The notes under the pieces are model-generated. The model searched no databases and was not told the DNA's origin. It saw nothing but the letters and a program-made list of their open reading frames with translations. The position numbers and the translations under genes were made by a program. Of a stretch of 64,000 nucleotides of DNA, positions 36,768 to 45,839 are shown one piece after another (the stretch's first letter is position 1; every line of letters starts with the position of its first letter). This DNA comes from Kitasatospora sp. CB01950 (lineage in GTDB: Bacteria; Actinomycetota; Actinomycetes; Streptomycetales; Streptomycetaceae): NCBI RefSeq assembly GCF_001905465.1, contig NZ_LISX01000003.1, forward strand, positions 140,912 to 204,911, in the 5' to 3' direction.

Positions 36768-36944
36768 TCAGGCCTCCTGGAGCTGCGCGTACGGTGCGAG
36801 CTTCCGGATCGACTCGATGCTCTTCAGGCACTGCTCGCGGGACTCCTCCGGTTCTCCGGTCACCACGATCGCGCCGTTGGCCGCCTTCAGGCGGAAGCGG
36901 TGACTGCCCATCTCGTCCATGTACAGCTCGAACTTGCCAGCCAT
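36768..36944 (-). CDS. DUF1508 (YegP-type) small protein
   Basis: 58 residues starting MAGKFELYMDEMGSHRFRLK, with gagagg before the ATG. This is the single-repeat DUF1508/YegP fold: FRLKAANGAIVVTGEPEESREQCLKSIESI. Members are small cytosolic proteins of unknown function that may occur as two repeats in Gram-negatives. Confidence 0.9.
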   Translation of the reverse strand: MAGKFELYMDEMGSHRFRLKAANGAIVVTGEPEESREQCLKSIESIRKLAPYAQLQEA

Positions 36945-37091
36945 GCCAGTGAAACCTCTCGCTCGATCAGGCCCCCGCAACCGCACCGTAGAGTCAAATC
37001 CCTTGTGCGGCATGTCAGATGACCCATCCGAGTGGAGCGACTGGGCGGGCGGAGTGGTGGGCCGCCACCGACCGCGGGCCGTGAACGGTCC

Positions 37092-37463
37092 TCAGAAGAA
37101 GTTGAAGCGGACGGCGTTGGGGAGGACCGAGCCCCAGGACATGCCGGTATTCGGGGGGAGCGTGTCCAGGGCCGGTCCGCTGCAGTCGGTGTTCTCGTAG
37201 ACGCTCGCCGAGGTGTTCGTCTCGTTGTCCGCGCCGGTCACGGGGAGGCCGAAGCTGATGCACTCGCCGCTCGGCGGGTCGACCAGGGTGTGGTCGACCC
37301 CGTCGATGTCGGTGTAGGTGAAGTCGCCGGTGGCGGCGTACGCCACGGTGGAGGAGCCGGTCGCCAGCACGAATGCGGCACAGGTGACCGAAACGAGGTG
37401 GGCTGCGTTCCGGAGGCGGGGCGTGAGCCGTCGCGCCGTTCTGAGGAGGGTCATGGCCGCCAT
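37092..37463 (-). CDS. Small secreted protein of unknown function
   Basis: 123 residues. MAAMTLLRTARRLTPRLRNAAHLVSVTCAAFVLATG ... AYA is a clear Sec signal peptide with a twin-Arg-like but not Tat motif, cleaved near residue 45. The mature part (GDFTYTDIDGVDHTLVDPPSGECISF ... VRFNFF) has two Cys about 29 residues apart, probably a disulphide, and a beta-rich composition. An ATG three codons in is an alternative start. It resembles small extracytoplasmic proteins frequent in Streptomyces. Confidence 0.75.
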   Translation of the reverse strand: MAAMTLLRTARRLTPRLRNAAHLVSVTCAAFVLATGSSTVAYAATGDFTYTDIDGVDHTLVDPPSGECISFGLPVTGADNETNTSASVYENTDCSGPALDTLPPNTGMSWGSVLPNAVRFNFF

Positions 37464-37808
37464 GCTCGGCCCTGCCCGGGGGAATCTGACGCATTGGCCG
37501 CCGTTTTCACCCGATAGGCCCGCCTGCCGACGCGGCATCCCGCCCCCGCCCGGGCACCCGCCCCGCCAGGCGTCCAGCAGACCGCGCCCGCCGCCCCGCC
37601 GTGCCCGCCGCCCCGGCGGCACCGGCCGCATAGCGCCGACCGCGAACGATTTCGAGTCTGCAACGGCCGTCGGACAGTCCTGCGGCCGACCGTTCGGCGG
37701 CCTACGCTGGACGTCAACTGGCTTGTCCTGCAATGCGATTGGCCGACCGATCCGGCGGCAGCCCGGCACGCCCGGGCCCCGGGACAGGTCGGCTCTGGGG
37801 GTTGGTCG
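37464..37808. other. Divergent gap before the Lon/WD40 operon
   Basis: About 345 bases without a supported gene. A tacgct box near 37704 could be the -10 of the plus-strand operon starting at 37809, with a leader of about 100 bases. No other element is clear. Confidence 0.4.
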
Positions 37809-38216
37809 ATGCTGGGATGGTGGGAGGCCGCGGCCTGCGGCGCCGGGGGCGGGCTGATCGCCGAGGCGGTCGTGGCCTACGGCCGGCTGAAGGACTGGCA
37901 GCAGGCACGGCATGCGGCGCGGGTCACGGCGGCACCGCTTCCCCGGCTGGCCGTATTCGTCGATCCGCTCGCGGACTCGCTCGCGGCGCTCCTGCGGGTG
38001 CTCCTGGGCGGCGCGGCCGGATGGCTGCTGCACGTCCAGATCACCGGCGTGTACGCCGCCGTGGCCGTCGGGGCCTCGGCTCCGGCGCTGCTCGCCCAGG
38101 TCGGGCGGGCGGCCACGCCCGCCGAGGCGCTGCGCGGGCCGGGCACCGGCGAGTCGGACGCGCCATCGCCGAACGACGCCGAAGCCGCCCGGCCGCGCAC
38201 CGGGGAGGCGCAATGA
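37809..38216 (+). CDS. Small membrane-associated protein, first gene of Lon/WD40 operon
   Basis: 135 residues starting MLGWWEAAACGAGGGLIAEAVV. One N-terminal hydrophobic stretch (about 5-25) and a second in LLGGAAGWLLHVQITGVYAAVAVGASAPALL (about 65-95) suggest a two-pass or re-entrant membrane protein. The C-terminal tail is polar, with ESDAPSPNDAEAARP. No family is recognised. It overlaps the next gene by four bases (ATGA, 38213-38216). Confidence 0.7.
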   Translation: MLGWWEAAACGAGGGLIAEAVVAYGRLKDWQQARHAARVTAAPLPRLAVFVDPLADSLAALLRVLLGGAAGWLLHVQITGVYAAVAVGASAPALLAQVGRAATPAEALRGPGTGESDAPSPNDAEAARPRTGEAQ

Positions 38217-38968
38217 CCACCGGCTCGGTGCTCGCACGGTCCTGGCGGTCCTTCACCGGCCGCCCGCTGTCGTACGTCCCGCCGCCGCCTTCGGGACACG
38301 GCCGGGACGGCCACTCCCTGGGCCGGCGGGTCTGGGCCTCGTTCACCGGGGCGCAGCTGCGGCCCGCGCGCGGCCGAACCGCGACCCCGACCCCGACCCC
38401 GACCCCCGTCGTCCTCCCGCAGCCGCTCCCGCTCCCGCAGCGCGCGGCGGCGGACCGGCCGCGGGCCGTCGCGGTCGCGCCGGGATGGTTCGCGCTGCCC
38501 CGGCTCCCGCAGGCCGGCGGCCTGGCTGCCGCCGGAGGTGACTCGGTGCTGATCGAGGCCTCGTCCCCGGACGGCAGCGCCAGGTTCCTGGTCCGCGGGC
38601 CCGGCGCCACCGGCCCCGACCACCGGTTGGAGCTGATCGTGGACACCGCCGGGGCCGACCGGCCGCTGATGACGGCGGTCGGCTACACCGGGCCGGACGG
38701 CATCGGGCGCCTGCTGCTGGTCCCGGTGGTGCGGGGGCGGTTCGGGCCGCCCGCCTCGTACGTCCGGCTCCCGGGCTTCGGCGCCGGGTCGAGCTTGACG
38801 GCCTCGGACGCCGGTCCGGTCGGCCCCGCGAGCTCCTGGAGCCCGGAACAGGTCGCCGGGTCCGTCCGGGCCGCCCTCAACGAGGCGACCCGCGAGGCCT
38901 GGCGGCAGGTCGGGGCGCTGCTCGCGGACGACGACCTGCGCGCCGTCATCGACCGGGAACTCGGGTGA
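38213..38968 (+). CDS. Protein of unknown function, second gene of Lon/WD40 operon
   Basis: 251 residues. The N-terminus contains two copies of a short motif, SWRSFTGRPL (about 9-18) and VWASFTGAQL (about 41-50), each followed by a Pro-rich or Arg-rich piece. A TPTPTPTP run lies near 62-70. The C-terminal half (about 105-250) is a folded-looking domain: FLVRGPGATGPDHRLELIVDTAGADRPLMTAVGYT. No family is recognised. It is coupled at both ends (ATGA upstream, GTGA downstream), which ties it to the protease-WD40 protein. Confidence 0.7.
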   Translation: MTTGSVLARSWRSFTGRPLSYVPPPPSGHGRDGHSLGRRVWASFTGAQLRPARGRTATPTPTPTPVVLPQPLPLPQRAAADRPRAVAVAPGWFALPRLPQAGGLAAAGGDSVLIEASSPDGSARFLVRGPGATGPDHRLELIVDTAGADRPLMTAVGYTGPDGIGRLLLVPVVRGRFGPPASYVRLPGFGAGSSLTASDAGPVGPASSWSPEQVAGSVRAALNEATREAWRQVGALLADDDLRAVIDRELG

Positions 38969-41900
38969 CCGAGAAGCGGGCCCAGGCCCGGCCGCGCGCA
39001 GCCCGGCCCGCGCTGGAGAGCCTGCTGAGCGGTCCGGCCGGCCCGCAGGCCGCGGTCCGGCAGGCGCTGCTGGGCGATCCGCCGCTGTGGTGGAGCTGCT
39101 GCAGCGAGGCGGTGCGCTCGGACCCGGGGTGGCTGTACGGCCCGCGCTGCGCGGAGTTGCGCGACTGGCTGAACGCGACGGCCCCGGACCCGGGCGCGGC
39201 GTCCGTCGGCTCGGTCGACCACCCGCTGCTGCTGGCCCGGACGCTGGCCGCGCCCGCGGACCGGATCGCGGAGCACGACCCGGCGCTGCTGGAACTGACC
39301 GCGGACTGGGACCGCAGCGGCCTGCTCTGCGCGGACTCCGCGCCGGTGCCGGCGTACCCCTCCGGCAGCGGGCTGAACGCGCTCACCCCACGGCTGGCCG
39401 GCACGCTGAGCGCCGCGCTGGAGCGGATCGGGCAGCTGCGGGCGGCCGCCGGGCCGGGCCGGCCGAGCCCGGCGGCCGAGAGTCTGGTCGCGATCGCCGC
39501 GCTGATGCTGGCGGGGGTCGAACCGCGAGGCCGGCGGGCCGTCCGGGTGGCGGTGGTGTTCGCCCGGTCGGCGGGGGCGGACGGGCCGACCGCCGGGCCG
39601 GAGGGCGTGACCGGTGTGCTGGAACTCCGTGAATTCCCCGCCGGGCCACCGGGGTTGTACCCCGATCCGCGGACGATGGTCGGCGTGCGCAGCCCCAACG
39701 GCGACTTCGCCACCGCGCTGGGCCACGCCTGGCGGCTGGCCGGGGAGCGGCGCGAGCGGCGGTGCGTGCTGTGGCGCATCGTCCTGTCCGACGGCCAGGC
39801 CGCCCCGGCCCGGCTCGAAGGCCCCTCGCTCGGCCTGGCCTTCGCGCTGGGCCTGCGCGAGCTGCTGCGCCGCTCGCCGACCGGACGGCCCGGCCCGACC
39901 GGGCTGCGCGGGTTCGCCCGCGGGCTGCGGCCCCGGACGGCGGTCACCGGCGCGCTCGACGGCACCGAATACCTCGTCAGGATCGGCGATCTGGACGCCA
40001 AACTGCTGGCCGCGCGCCGCGACGGGCTGCGCCTGGTGGTGCCCGAGGCGAACCGGCTCGACGTCGCCAAGGCGCCCGAACCCGGCGACGTCAGGTTCGC
40101 CCGGACCCTGCGGCAGGCCGACCGGTACGCGCGCAGGTACCGCACCGGTCGCCTCGCGGTCGCGCTGGCGCTGGTCGCCGTCAGCGCCACCGGTGCGGGG
40201 GCGGCCCTCCAGGAGCACCGCGACACCGTCCGCGAACGCGCCCGGGCCATGTCGCGGGGGCTGGCCGCGCAGGCGGCCCTGCTCGACCAGCCCCAGCCGA
40301 ACATCGCCAAACAGGAGCGGATCGCGGCGTTCCGCACCGCACCGACGCCCGAGGCCTTCGACGCCCTGGCCAGCGGATTCCGCGTGCCCGGGACGATCGC
40401 CGTGCCCGGCGTCCTGCACGTGGCCGTCACCGACATCCTGATCGCCGTCGTCGCCGACGGCCGGGCCGAGCTGTGGAGCCGCTCCGAGCACCGGTTCACG
40501 GCGACGCTGCCGACCGTGGGCGTGACGGCCATGACGTTCCGCCCGGACGGGGACGCGCTGGCCGTGGGGACCAGCGCCGGCGGCCTGGAGGTCTGGGACG
40601 TCGCCGACCCGGGCCACCCCGTGCGCACCCGCACGCTGCCGGGCGCGGCCCAGCCGATCGAGGCCACCGCCTTCAGCCCCGACGGCCGACTGCTCGCCGC
40701 CGGCGGGGACGACCACACCGTCCGACTGTGGGACCCGGAACCGAACGGAGCCACCACCCCACTGGCGGCCTTCGACGGCGGGACCTCCACGGTGACCGGA
40801 CTGGCCGTCAGCCCGGACGGGCGGCAACTGGCCGGGTCGAACGCCGACGGGTCGACCGGCCTGTGGGACATCACGCACCCGGCCGCCCCCACCCTCGCCG
40901 CCGGCATCCCGGGCAGCGAGCAGATGCGCGCCGTCGCCTTCGCCCCGTCGGGTCACTTGCTGGCCGCGACCGGCATCGACCAGAAGGTGCACCTGTGGGG
41001 GACCCGCGATCCGGCCCACCCGGAGACGATCGCCACGGTCGACGTCCCCGACCGGATGGCCGGCGTCGCGTTCTCGCCGGACGGGCACTTCCTGGCCGCG
41101 AGCTCCCTCAGGGGCCTCACGCCGATCCGGCTCTGGGACCTCACCGACCCGCAGCAGCCGTTCGCGCTCCCGACGCCGCTCGACGGCAGCGCCAGCACCG
41201 AGGTGGCCTTCAGCCCCGACGGCAGCACGCTCGTCGCCCTGGACAAGAGCGCCATCGGCAACTCGCGCGCCCTGGAGGACAAGGTGAAGCTGTGGAGCGC
41301 GGCGGACCTGCGGCGCCCGGCCGCGCTCGCGACCCTGCCCGACCTGCCGGACGCCGACTCCGTGGCGCTGTCCCCCGACGGCTCGACCATGGCCACGGCG
41401 GGCGTCGACGACGTGCGCCTGTGGGACGTCGGCGACCGGGAGCGCCCGCACGTCGTGTGGGAACGCAAAGGAGACGGTGAGGTCTACCGCGTCGCCCTGG
41501 CCGGCCGCACCCTCGCGATCGGCGGGGAGAAGGCGGTCACGCTGCTGGACGTGACCGATCCGAAGCATCCGGTGGAGGCGGGCTCGGTCGGCCTGTCCGG
41601 CGTGGGCGCCTTCCCCGAGGCCATCGAGGTCGCGTTCAGCCCCGACGGGCGGACGATCGTGGCGCGGGCCGGCGATCGGGCCCTCGTCCAGCTGATCGAC
41701 GCCTCGAACATCTCACGGCCCGAACTCCTCGCCACCCTCCGCGGGGACGGCGCCCTCGGTGGGCATGCGACCCTCAGCGCCGACGGGGCACTGCTGGCGG
41801 TCGGCAACCTCCCCGACAACCAGAGCGCGACCCTCCTGGGCCCCGCGAAGCCGGGTCTCTGGGACGTCCGCGACCCGGCCGACCCGAAGCCGCTCACCGG

Positions 41901-42423
41901 CATCGCCGACCGGATCGGCATCGTGACGGCCGTCCAGTTCGCCCCGAAGGGTTCGGTGCTGGCCGCGGGCGGGCCGGACGGGAGCGTCGCGTTCTGGCGC
42001 ATCGCACCGGACGGCCGGGCGACGCGGCTCGCCTCCCTGCCCGGCGGCGGAGCCGAATTGCTGACGCTGAACTACAGCGCGGACGGCGCCTTCCTGATCG
42101 GCCTCGACACCGTCGGCGCCGCCCGGATGTGGGACGTGCGCGATCCGGGCAACCCCACGCCGCTCGGGCACTACGACCAGCCGGACCAGGCCGGCCTCGC
42201 CTACGGAAACGCCTTCGCCGCGGTCGGCCCGGACCGCGGACCGGGCGTCGGCCGACTGATCGTCACCGCTGCGGACCTCGGCGAGACCTACCTGTGGACC
42301 AGCGACCCCGAGGCGGTCGTCGCACGGCTGTGCCGGACCATCGGCGACACGGCGACGACCCAGGAGTGGAACCAGTACGTCCCCGGCGTCGCGCACACCG
42401 ACCTGTGCCGGAACAAGGGCTGA
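38965..42423 (+). CDS. Membrane-anchored Lon-type (S16) protease domain fused to WD40 repeats
   Basis: 1152 residues from GTG 38965. Residues about 190-370 resemble the Lon proteolytic domain. RLEGPSLGLAFALGLRELL aligns with the Lon GPSAG motif, placing a serine at 288. TAVTGALDGTEYLVRIGDLD then AKLLAARRDGLRLVVPEANR aligns with the second Lon motif and places the dyad lysine at 346. A transmembrane helix is at about 395-413. From about 470 to the end are a dozen or more WD40-type blades with FSPDGRLLAAGG and LWDV-type ends. No ATPase domain is present. The N-terminal 190 residues are unassigned. It is coupled to 38213 by GTGA. Confidence 0.8.
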   Translation: MTEKRAQARPRAARPALESLLSGPAGPQAAVRQALLGDPPLWWSCCSEAVRSDPGWLYGPRCAELRDWLNATAPDPGAASVGSVDHPLLLARTLAAPADRIAEHDPALLELTADWDRSGLLCADSAPVPAYPSGSGLNALTPRLAGTLSAALERIGQLRAAAGPGRPSPAAESLVAIAALMLAGVEPRGRRAVRVAVVFARSAGADGPTAGPEGVTGVLELREFPAGPPGLYPDPRTMVGVRSPNGDFATALGHAWRLAGERRERRCVLWRIVLSDGQAAPARLEGPSLGLAFALGLRELLRRSPTGRPGPTGLRGFARGLRPRTAVTGALDGTEYLVRIGDLDAKLLAARRDGLRLVVPEANRLDVAKAPEPGDVRFARTLRQADRYARRYRTGRLAVALALVAVSATGAGAALQEHRDTVRERARAMSRGLAAQAALLDQPQPNIAKQERIAAFRTAPTPEAFDALASGFRVPGTIAVPGVLHVAVTDILIAVVADGRAELWSRSEHRFTATLPTVGVTAMTFRPDGDALAVGTSAGGLEVWDVADPGHPVRTRTLPGAAQPIEATAFSPDGRLLAAGGDDHTVRLWDPEPNGATTPLAAFDGGTSTVTGLAVSPDGRQLAGSNADGSTGLWDITHPAAPTLAAGIPGSEQMRAVAFAPSGHLLAATGIDQKVHLWGTRDPAHPETIATVDVPDRMAGVAFSPDGHFLAASSLRGLTPIRLWDLTDPQQPFALPTPLDGSASTEVAFSPDGSTLVALDKSAIGNSRALEDKVKLWSAADLRRPAALATLPDLPDADSVALSPDGSTMATAGVDDVRLWDVGDRERPHVVWERKGDGEVYRVALAGRTLAIGGEKAVTLLDVTDPKHPVEAGSVGLSGVGAFPEAIEVAFSPDGRTIVARAGDRALVQLIDASNISRPELLATLRGDGALGGHATLSADGALLAVGNLPDNQSATLLGPAKPGLWDVRDPADPKPLTGIADRIGIVTAVQFAPKGSVLAAGGPDGSVAFWRIAPDGRATRLASLPGGGAELLTLNYSADGAFLIGLDTVGAARMWDVRDPGNPTPLGHYDQPDQAGLAYGNAFAAVGPDRGPGVGRLIVTAADLGETYLWTSDPEAVVARLCRTIGDTATTQEWNQYVPGVAHTDLCRNKG

Positions 42424-42467
42424 GCGCGCCGGCCGGCGGTGCGCACCGAGTCGTCCTGGAGGCGAGC

Positions 42468-42950
42468 ATGAACACCCACCGGGCCGCGGTGCTCATGGCT
42501 GCGGCGATGCTGGCCGTCGGTGCGGCCGGCTGCGACTCCGCGCCCCCGGCGCCGCACTCCGCAACGGAGCCGGACCCTTCGAGCTCCGCGTCCGCCGGTC
42601 CGGCCGACTTCACCCTGTTCACCGGGGACTGGGGCGGCCACGGCAACCAGATGACGGTCAGCGCCGACGGGTCGTTCACGATGATGATGCGCACCTACAA
42701 GAACTGCGACCAGGACCCCGAGCCGTGCGACACCTGGGTCGGCTCCGAGATCCGGCTCGGGGCACGGGCGAGCGGCAGGATCGACACCGTCTCCGGCACC
42801 GTCGCCAAGGGCGTGATCACCACCACCACCGACGGCCCGCTGCTGCCCGCCGGCCCGGTGACCTTCGTCTACGACTCGGCCAACAATGCGATCAACGCCC
42901 TGCGCATCAACTGGTGCGGACCCAAGGCCCCGGTCGGGGTCTGCGTCTGA
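42468..42950 (+). CDS. Putative lipoprotein, last gene of Lon/WD40 operon
   Basis: 160 residues with ggagg before the ATG. MNTHRAAVLMAAAMLAVGAAGCDS has a lipobox (AAGC) with Cys at about 22. A Ser/Pro-rich tether and a beta-rich domain follow: FTLFTGDWGGHGNQMTVSADGSFTMMMRTYKNCDQDPEPCDTWVG, with four Cys in the mature part. It starts 44 bases after the protease-WD40 gene and is the outward-facing member of the cluster. It could be a substrate or partner of the operon products. Confidence 0.75.
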   Translation: MNTHRAAVLMAAAMLAVGAAGCDSAPPAPHSATEPDPSSSASAGPADFTLFTGDWGGHGNQMTVSADGSFTMMMRTYKNCDQDPEPCDTWVGSEIRLGARASGRIDTVSGTVAKGVITTTTDGPLLPAGPVTFVYDSANNAINALRINWCGPKAPVGVCV

Positions 42951-43013
42951 CGACGGCGACGCCGGTGCGGATGCGGGTGCGGGTGCGTCAACTCCTTGGT
43001 GGCGAAGGCGGGT

Positions 43014-43967
43014 TCAGGCAGGCCGTTCGCGGACCACCTCGGTGGGCGGGCGGTCGGTGCGGACGCCCTGGTAGCGGGGTGCGCGCAGGCGGCCGTCGCG
43101 GGTCCACTCGGTGAAGCCGACCTGGACGACGAGTTCGGGCCGCACCCAGTGCGAGGTGCGCGTCGGCACGTCCTCGGCCGGGTCGAACGGGCTGGTGGGG
43201 GAGGAGAGTTGAACGAGGGCGGCGTGCAGGGCGTGCAGGGTGCGGGTGTCGAAGCCGGTGCCGACCTTGCCCGCGTAGCGCAGCCGGCCGTGCTCGTGGT
43301 AGCCGATCAGAAGCGCGCCGAACGCCTCCCGGCTGCCCGCCGGGTCGGTCCAGCCGCCGACCACGAACTCCTGCCCGGTCTCGCACTTGAGCTTCAGCCA
43401 GTCACTCGAACGGCCGGACACGTACCGGCCGGCGGAGCGCTTGGCGATCAGGCCCTCCCATCCGTGCGCGCACGCCTCCGCGAGCGGGACGGGGACGTCC
43501 GGCTCGGCGAGGGTGTGCTCCGACAGGCGCAGCGGAAGCCCGAACTCGACCGCCTCGGAGAGGAGTTGCTTGCGGTCGAGCAGCGGCAGTGCGGTGGTGT
43601 CGTGCCCCTGCAGGGCCAGCAGGTCGAACAGCACGTACTCCACCGCGACGCCGCTGGCCAGCGCCCGGACCGGATCGTGCAGCCCCATCCGCTGCTGGAG
43701 CCGGGCGAAACTGGTCCGGCCGCCCTCGAAGGCGACGATCTCGCCGTCCACCGCGAAACGCGGCACCGACTGTGCGGCGAGGGCCTCCAGCAGCTCCGGG
43801 TAAGCGCTTTCCAGGTGCTGCCCGGTGCGCGAACGCAAGGTCACCCGCTCGCCGTCCCGCACCGCCAGCGCCCGGACGCCGTCCCACTTCCGCTCCAGCA
43901 CCCACCCCTCGTCGAACACCCGCCGGGCGCTCGACACCGCCAACATCACGCCGCCACCGCTGCTCAT
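43014..43967 (-). CDS. ATP-dependent DNA ligase, LigC/LigD-ligase type
   Basis: 317 residues from ATG 43967. WVLERKWDGVRALAVRDG holds the adenylated Lys (KWDGVRA). Downstream motifs are PRFAVDGEIVAFEG, EYVLFDLLAL, EGLIAKRSAGRYVSGRSSDWLKLK (motifs IV and V), and an OB-fold with FVVGGWTDPAGSREAFGALLIGYH and RPELVVQVGFTEWTRDGRLRAPRYQGVRTDR. It lacks the polymerase and nuclease domains of full LigD, as in the stand-alone LigC proteins of actinomycete repair and end-joining pathways. It lies convergent to the lipoprotein gene. Confidence 0.93.
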   Translation of the reverse strand: MSSGGGVMLAVSSARRVFDEGWVLERKWDGVRALAVRDGERVTLRSRTGQHLESAYPELLEALAAQSVPRFAVDGEIVAFEGGRTSFARLQQRMGLHDPVRALASGVAVEYVLFDLLALQGHDTTALPLLDRKQLLSEAVEFGLPLRLSEHTLAEPDVPVPLAEACAHGWEGLIAKRSAGRYVSGRSSDWLKLKCETGQEFVVGGWTDPAGSREAFGALLIGYHEHGRLRYAGKVGTGFDTRTLHALHAALVQLSSPTSPFDPAEDVPTRTSHWVRPELVVQVGFTEWTRDGRLRAPRYQGVRTDRPPTEVVRERPA

Positions 43968-44112
43968 TCCGTCAGCCCTTCCCGCCCCGCACCACCCACC
44001 AACCCGCCCCTCACCCGGCCGGCGGCGCAACCCGTTCCGGGACGGACCGCTCCAGGACGGTCCGGTGGACGGGTGCCGGCGCTGCGGGCCGGTTGTGACA
44101 GTCGGGATGCCG

Positions 44113-44439
44113 TCAGGGCCTCAGTGCGCGCTCCAGGGTCGGGCGGTGTTCGGACAGCCAGGATTGCAGGCGGCCCACCGAGGTCAGCGCCTGCTCGCCG
44201 AGCGCCCACGCCGGGTACGGCAGCACCGCGACGTCGCCCGGAAGGAACTCCAACTGCTCGCGTCCGCCCGTGAGTTCCGCCACCGGCAGTGGCGCGTCCG
44301 GGAATCCGCCCGCCCGCAGGGCGCGCAGGAAGCCGTGCAGGGCGGGCGCGTTGGGGCCCGCGGGCCGCTCCACCACCGTGCCGCGGCGCACCACCGCGCC
44401 GGCGTTGGCCAGACCGCCCGTCAGCTGCTGTTCGTCCAT
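44113..44439 (-). pseudogene. N-terminal fragment of an APH-type phosphotransferase
   Basis: 108 residues: LTGGLANAGAVVRRGTVVER, PAGPNAPALHGFLRALRAGGF and FLPGDVAVLPYPAWALGEQALTSVGRL. These match the N-lobe of aminoglycoside or choline-kinase-like phosphotransferases common in actinomycetes. The chain then ends LSEHRPTLERALRP, without the HxD catalytic loop or the DxD metal motif, so it cannot be active. It looks like a deletion remnant at the 3' end of the minus-strand operon, 12 bases after the aldehyde dehydrogenase. Confidence 0.6.
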
Positions 44440-44451
44440 TCGCCGATTGTG

Positions 44452-45783
44452 TCAGCCGAGTCGGGCGGTGACGGTCTTGGGCCGCTGGTACTCGCGCAGG
44501 GCGAGGGCGGACAGGTCGGTGCCCGCGCCGCTGGATCGACGGCCGCTGTGAGGGAGTTCGGCGGACTGCGCAAGGTGGCAGTTGAGCCAGACCTCGCCGG
44601 CGGAAATGCGGTCGGTGAGGGCGAGTCCGGTGGAGAGGTCGGTGGTCCAGACGGAGGCGGCGAGGGCCTGCGGGACGGACTCGGCGAGGGCGACGGCCTC
44701 GTCGAGACTCCCGGCGCGCTGAACGGTGAGCAGCGGGCCGAACACCTCCTCGACGACGGCCGGATCGTCGGCGGGCAGGTCGGCGAGGACGGTCGCGGGC
44801 CGCCACAGGCCGTCCGTGCGGCCGGGCGCGACGAGCACGTTCTTGGCCGAGCTCGCGGCCAGGATGCGGTCGTAACGGCCCGCCTGGTCGGGGTTGTTGA
44901 GCGGGCCGAAGTCGCTTCCGGCCCGGCGTTCGGCCATCGCGGCGGCGAGCGCGGAGACCGCGTCGTCGTAGGCCGGGTCGAGGACGATGATCCGGGCGGG
45001 GGCGGCGCAGCTCTGGCCGGCGTTGTAGGTGCAGGCGGCGGCGAGCTGCTGCCAGGTGTCGGCGGGCGCGTCGGGGAGGACCAACACCGGGCTGTTGCCG
45101 CCGAGTTCGAGGCTCACGGGGGTGAGCCCGGCGCGGGCGGCGATGTCGGCGCCCGCGCCGGGGCTGCCAGTGAAGGCGATCAGGTCGCAGCCGGCGCCGA
45201 CCAGCAGCCGGCCGGTCTCCCGGTCGCCCGGGAGGGCGGTCAACACGCCCGGGCCGAGGGCCTGTTCGGCGTGTGCGGCGAGCAGCAGGGCGCTGTCGGG
45301 GGTGGTCTCGGCGGGCTTGAGGATCACCGTGTTGCCGGCCGCGAGGGCAGGGGCGCAGCGCCAACCGGCCATCAGCAGCGGGTAGTTCCACGGCACGACG
45401 GCCGCCACCACGCCGACTGGCTCCCAGCGCACCCAACTCTGGTGCCCGGCCAGGTAGTCGCCCGCGGCGGGCGCGGTTCCGGCCCGGACGGCGCCGCCGT
45501 AGAACCGGAACAGATCGGCGACCTCGGCGATCTCACCGGCCGCCTCGGCGGCGGGCTTTCCGGTGCCCGCGCACTCGGCCTCCACGTACGCGGAGGCGTG
45601 CTGCTCGATCAGGTCGGCGAACGCGGAGAGCCGGCGGTGCCGCTCGCGCGGGGTGAGCGCGGCCCAGCCGGGTCGGGCGGCGCGGGCGGCGGCGACGACG
45701 GCGGACACCTCGGCGGCGCGGCCGGGGGCGAGGGTGCGGCGGACGGCGCCGGTGCGCGGGTCGATCAGATCCATGAGGTCCAT
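44452..45783 (-). CDS. NAD(P)-dependent aldehyde dehydrogenase (aminobutyraldehyde-like)
   Basis: 443 residues from ATG 45783, preceded by ctggag. The conserved segments are WVRWEPVGVVAAVVPWNYPLL, LKPAETTPDSALLLA, IAFTGSPGAG, SLELGGNSPVLVLPDAP with the catalytic Glu, YNAGQSCAAPARIIV with the catalytic Cys, and EEVFGPLLTVQRAGS. The GQSC motif is intact. The N-terminus is somewhat short. As the ninth gene of the overlapping operon it could oxidise an aldehyde or semialdehyde made by that locus. A tandem repeat (45801-45839) separates it from the asparagine-synthetase-like gene. Confidence 0.93.
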   Translation of the reverse strand: MDLMDLIDPRTGAVRRTLAPGRAAEVSAVVAAARAARPGWAALTPRERHRRLSAFADLIEQHASAYVEAECAGTGKPAAEAAGEIAEVADLFRFYGGAVRAGTAPAAGDYLAGHQSWVRWEPVGVVAAVVPWNYPLLMAGWRCAPALAAGNTVILKPAETTPDSALLLAAHAEQALGPGVLTALPGDRETGRLLVGAGCDLIAFTGSPGAGADIAARAGLTPVSLELGGNSPVLVLPDAPADTWQQLAAACTYNAGQSCAAPARIIVLDPAYDDAVSALAAAMAERRAGSDFGPLNNPDQAGRYDRILAASSAKNVLVAPGRTDGLWRPATVLADLPADDPAVVEEVFGPLLTVQRAGSLDEAVALAESVPQALAASVWTTDLSTGLALTDRISAGEVWLNCHLAQSAELPHSGRRSSGAGTDLSALALREYQRPKTVTARLG

Positions 45784-45800
45784 CAGCGCTGCTCCAGAGA

Positions 45801-45839
45801 TCACAAGGTCACAAGGTCACAAGGTCGCAAGGTCACAAG
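45801..45839. repeat. 8-bp tandem repeat
   Basis: Nearly five copies of tcacaagg lie in the 49-base gap between the asparagine-synthetase-like stop and the aldehyde dehydrogenase start. The last copies touch the synthetase stop codon. Confidence 0.85.

Noticed and set aside
38683..41568. Long minus-strand frame (961 codons) over the WD40 gene
   Set aside because: A shadow of the plus-strand gene: low-complexity Arg/Gly/Pro product without domains.
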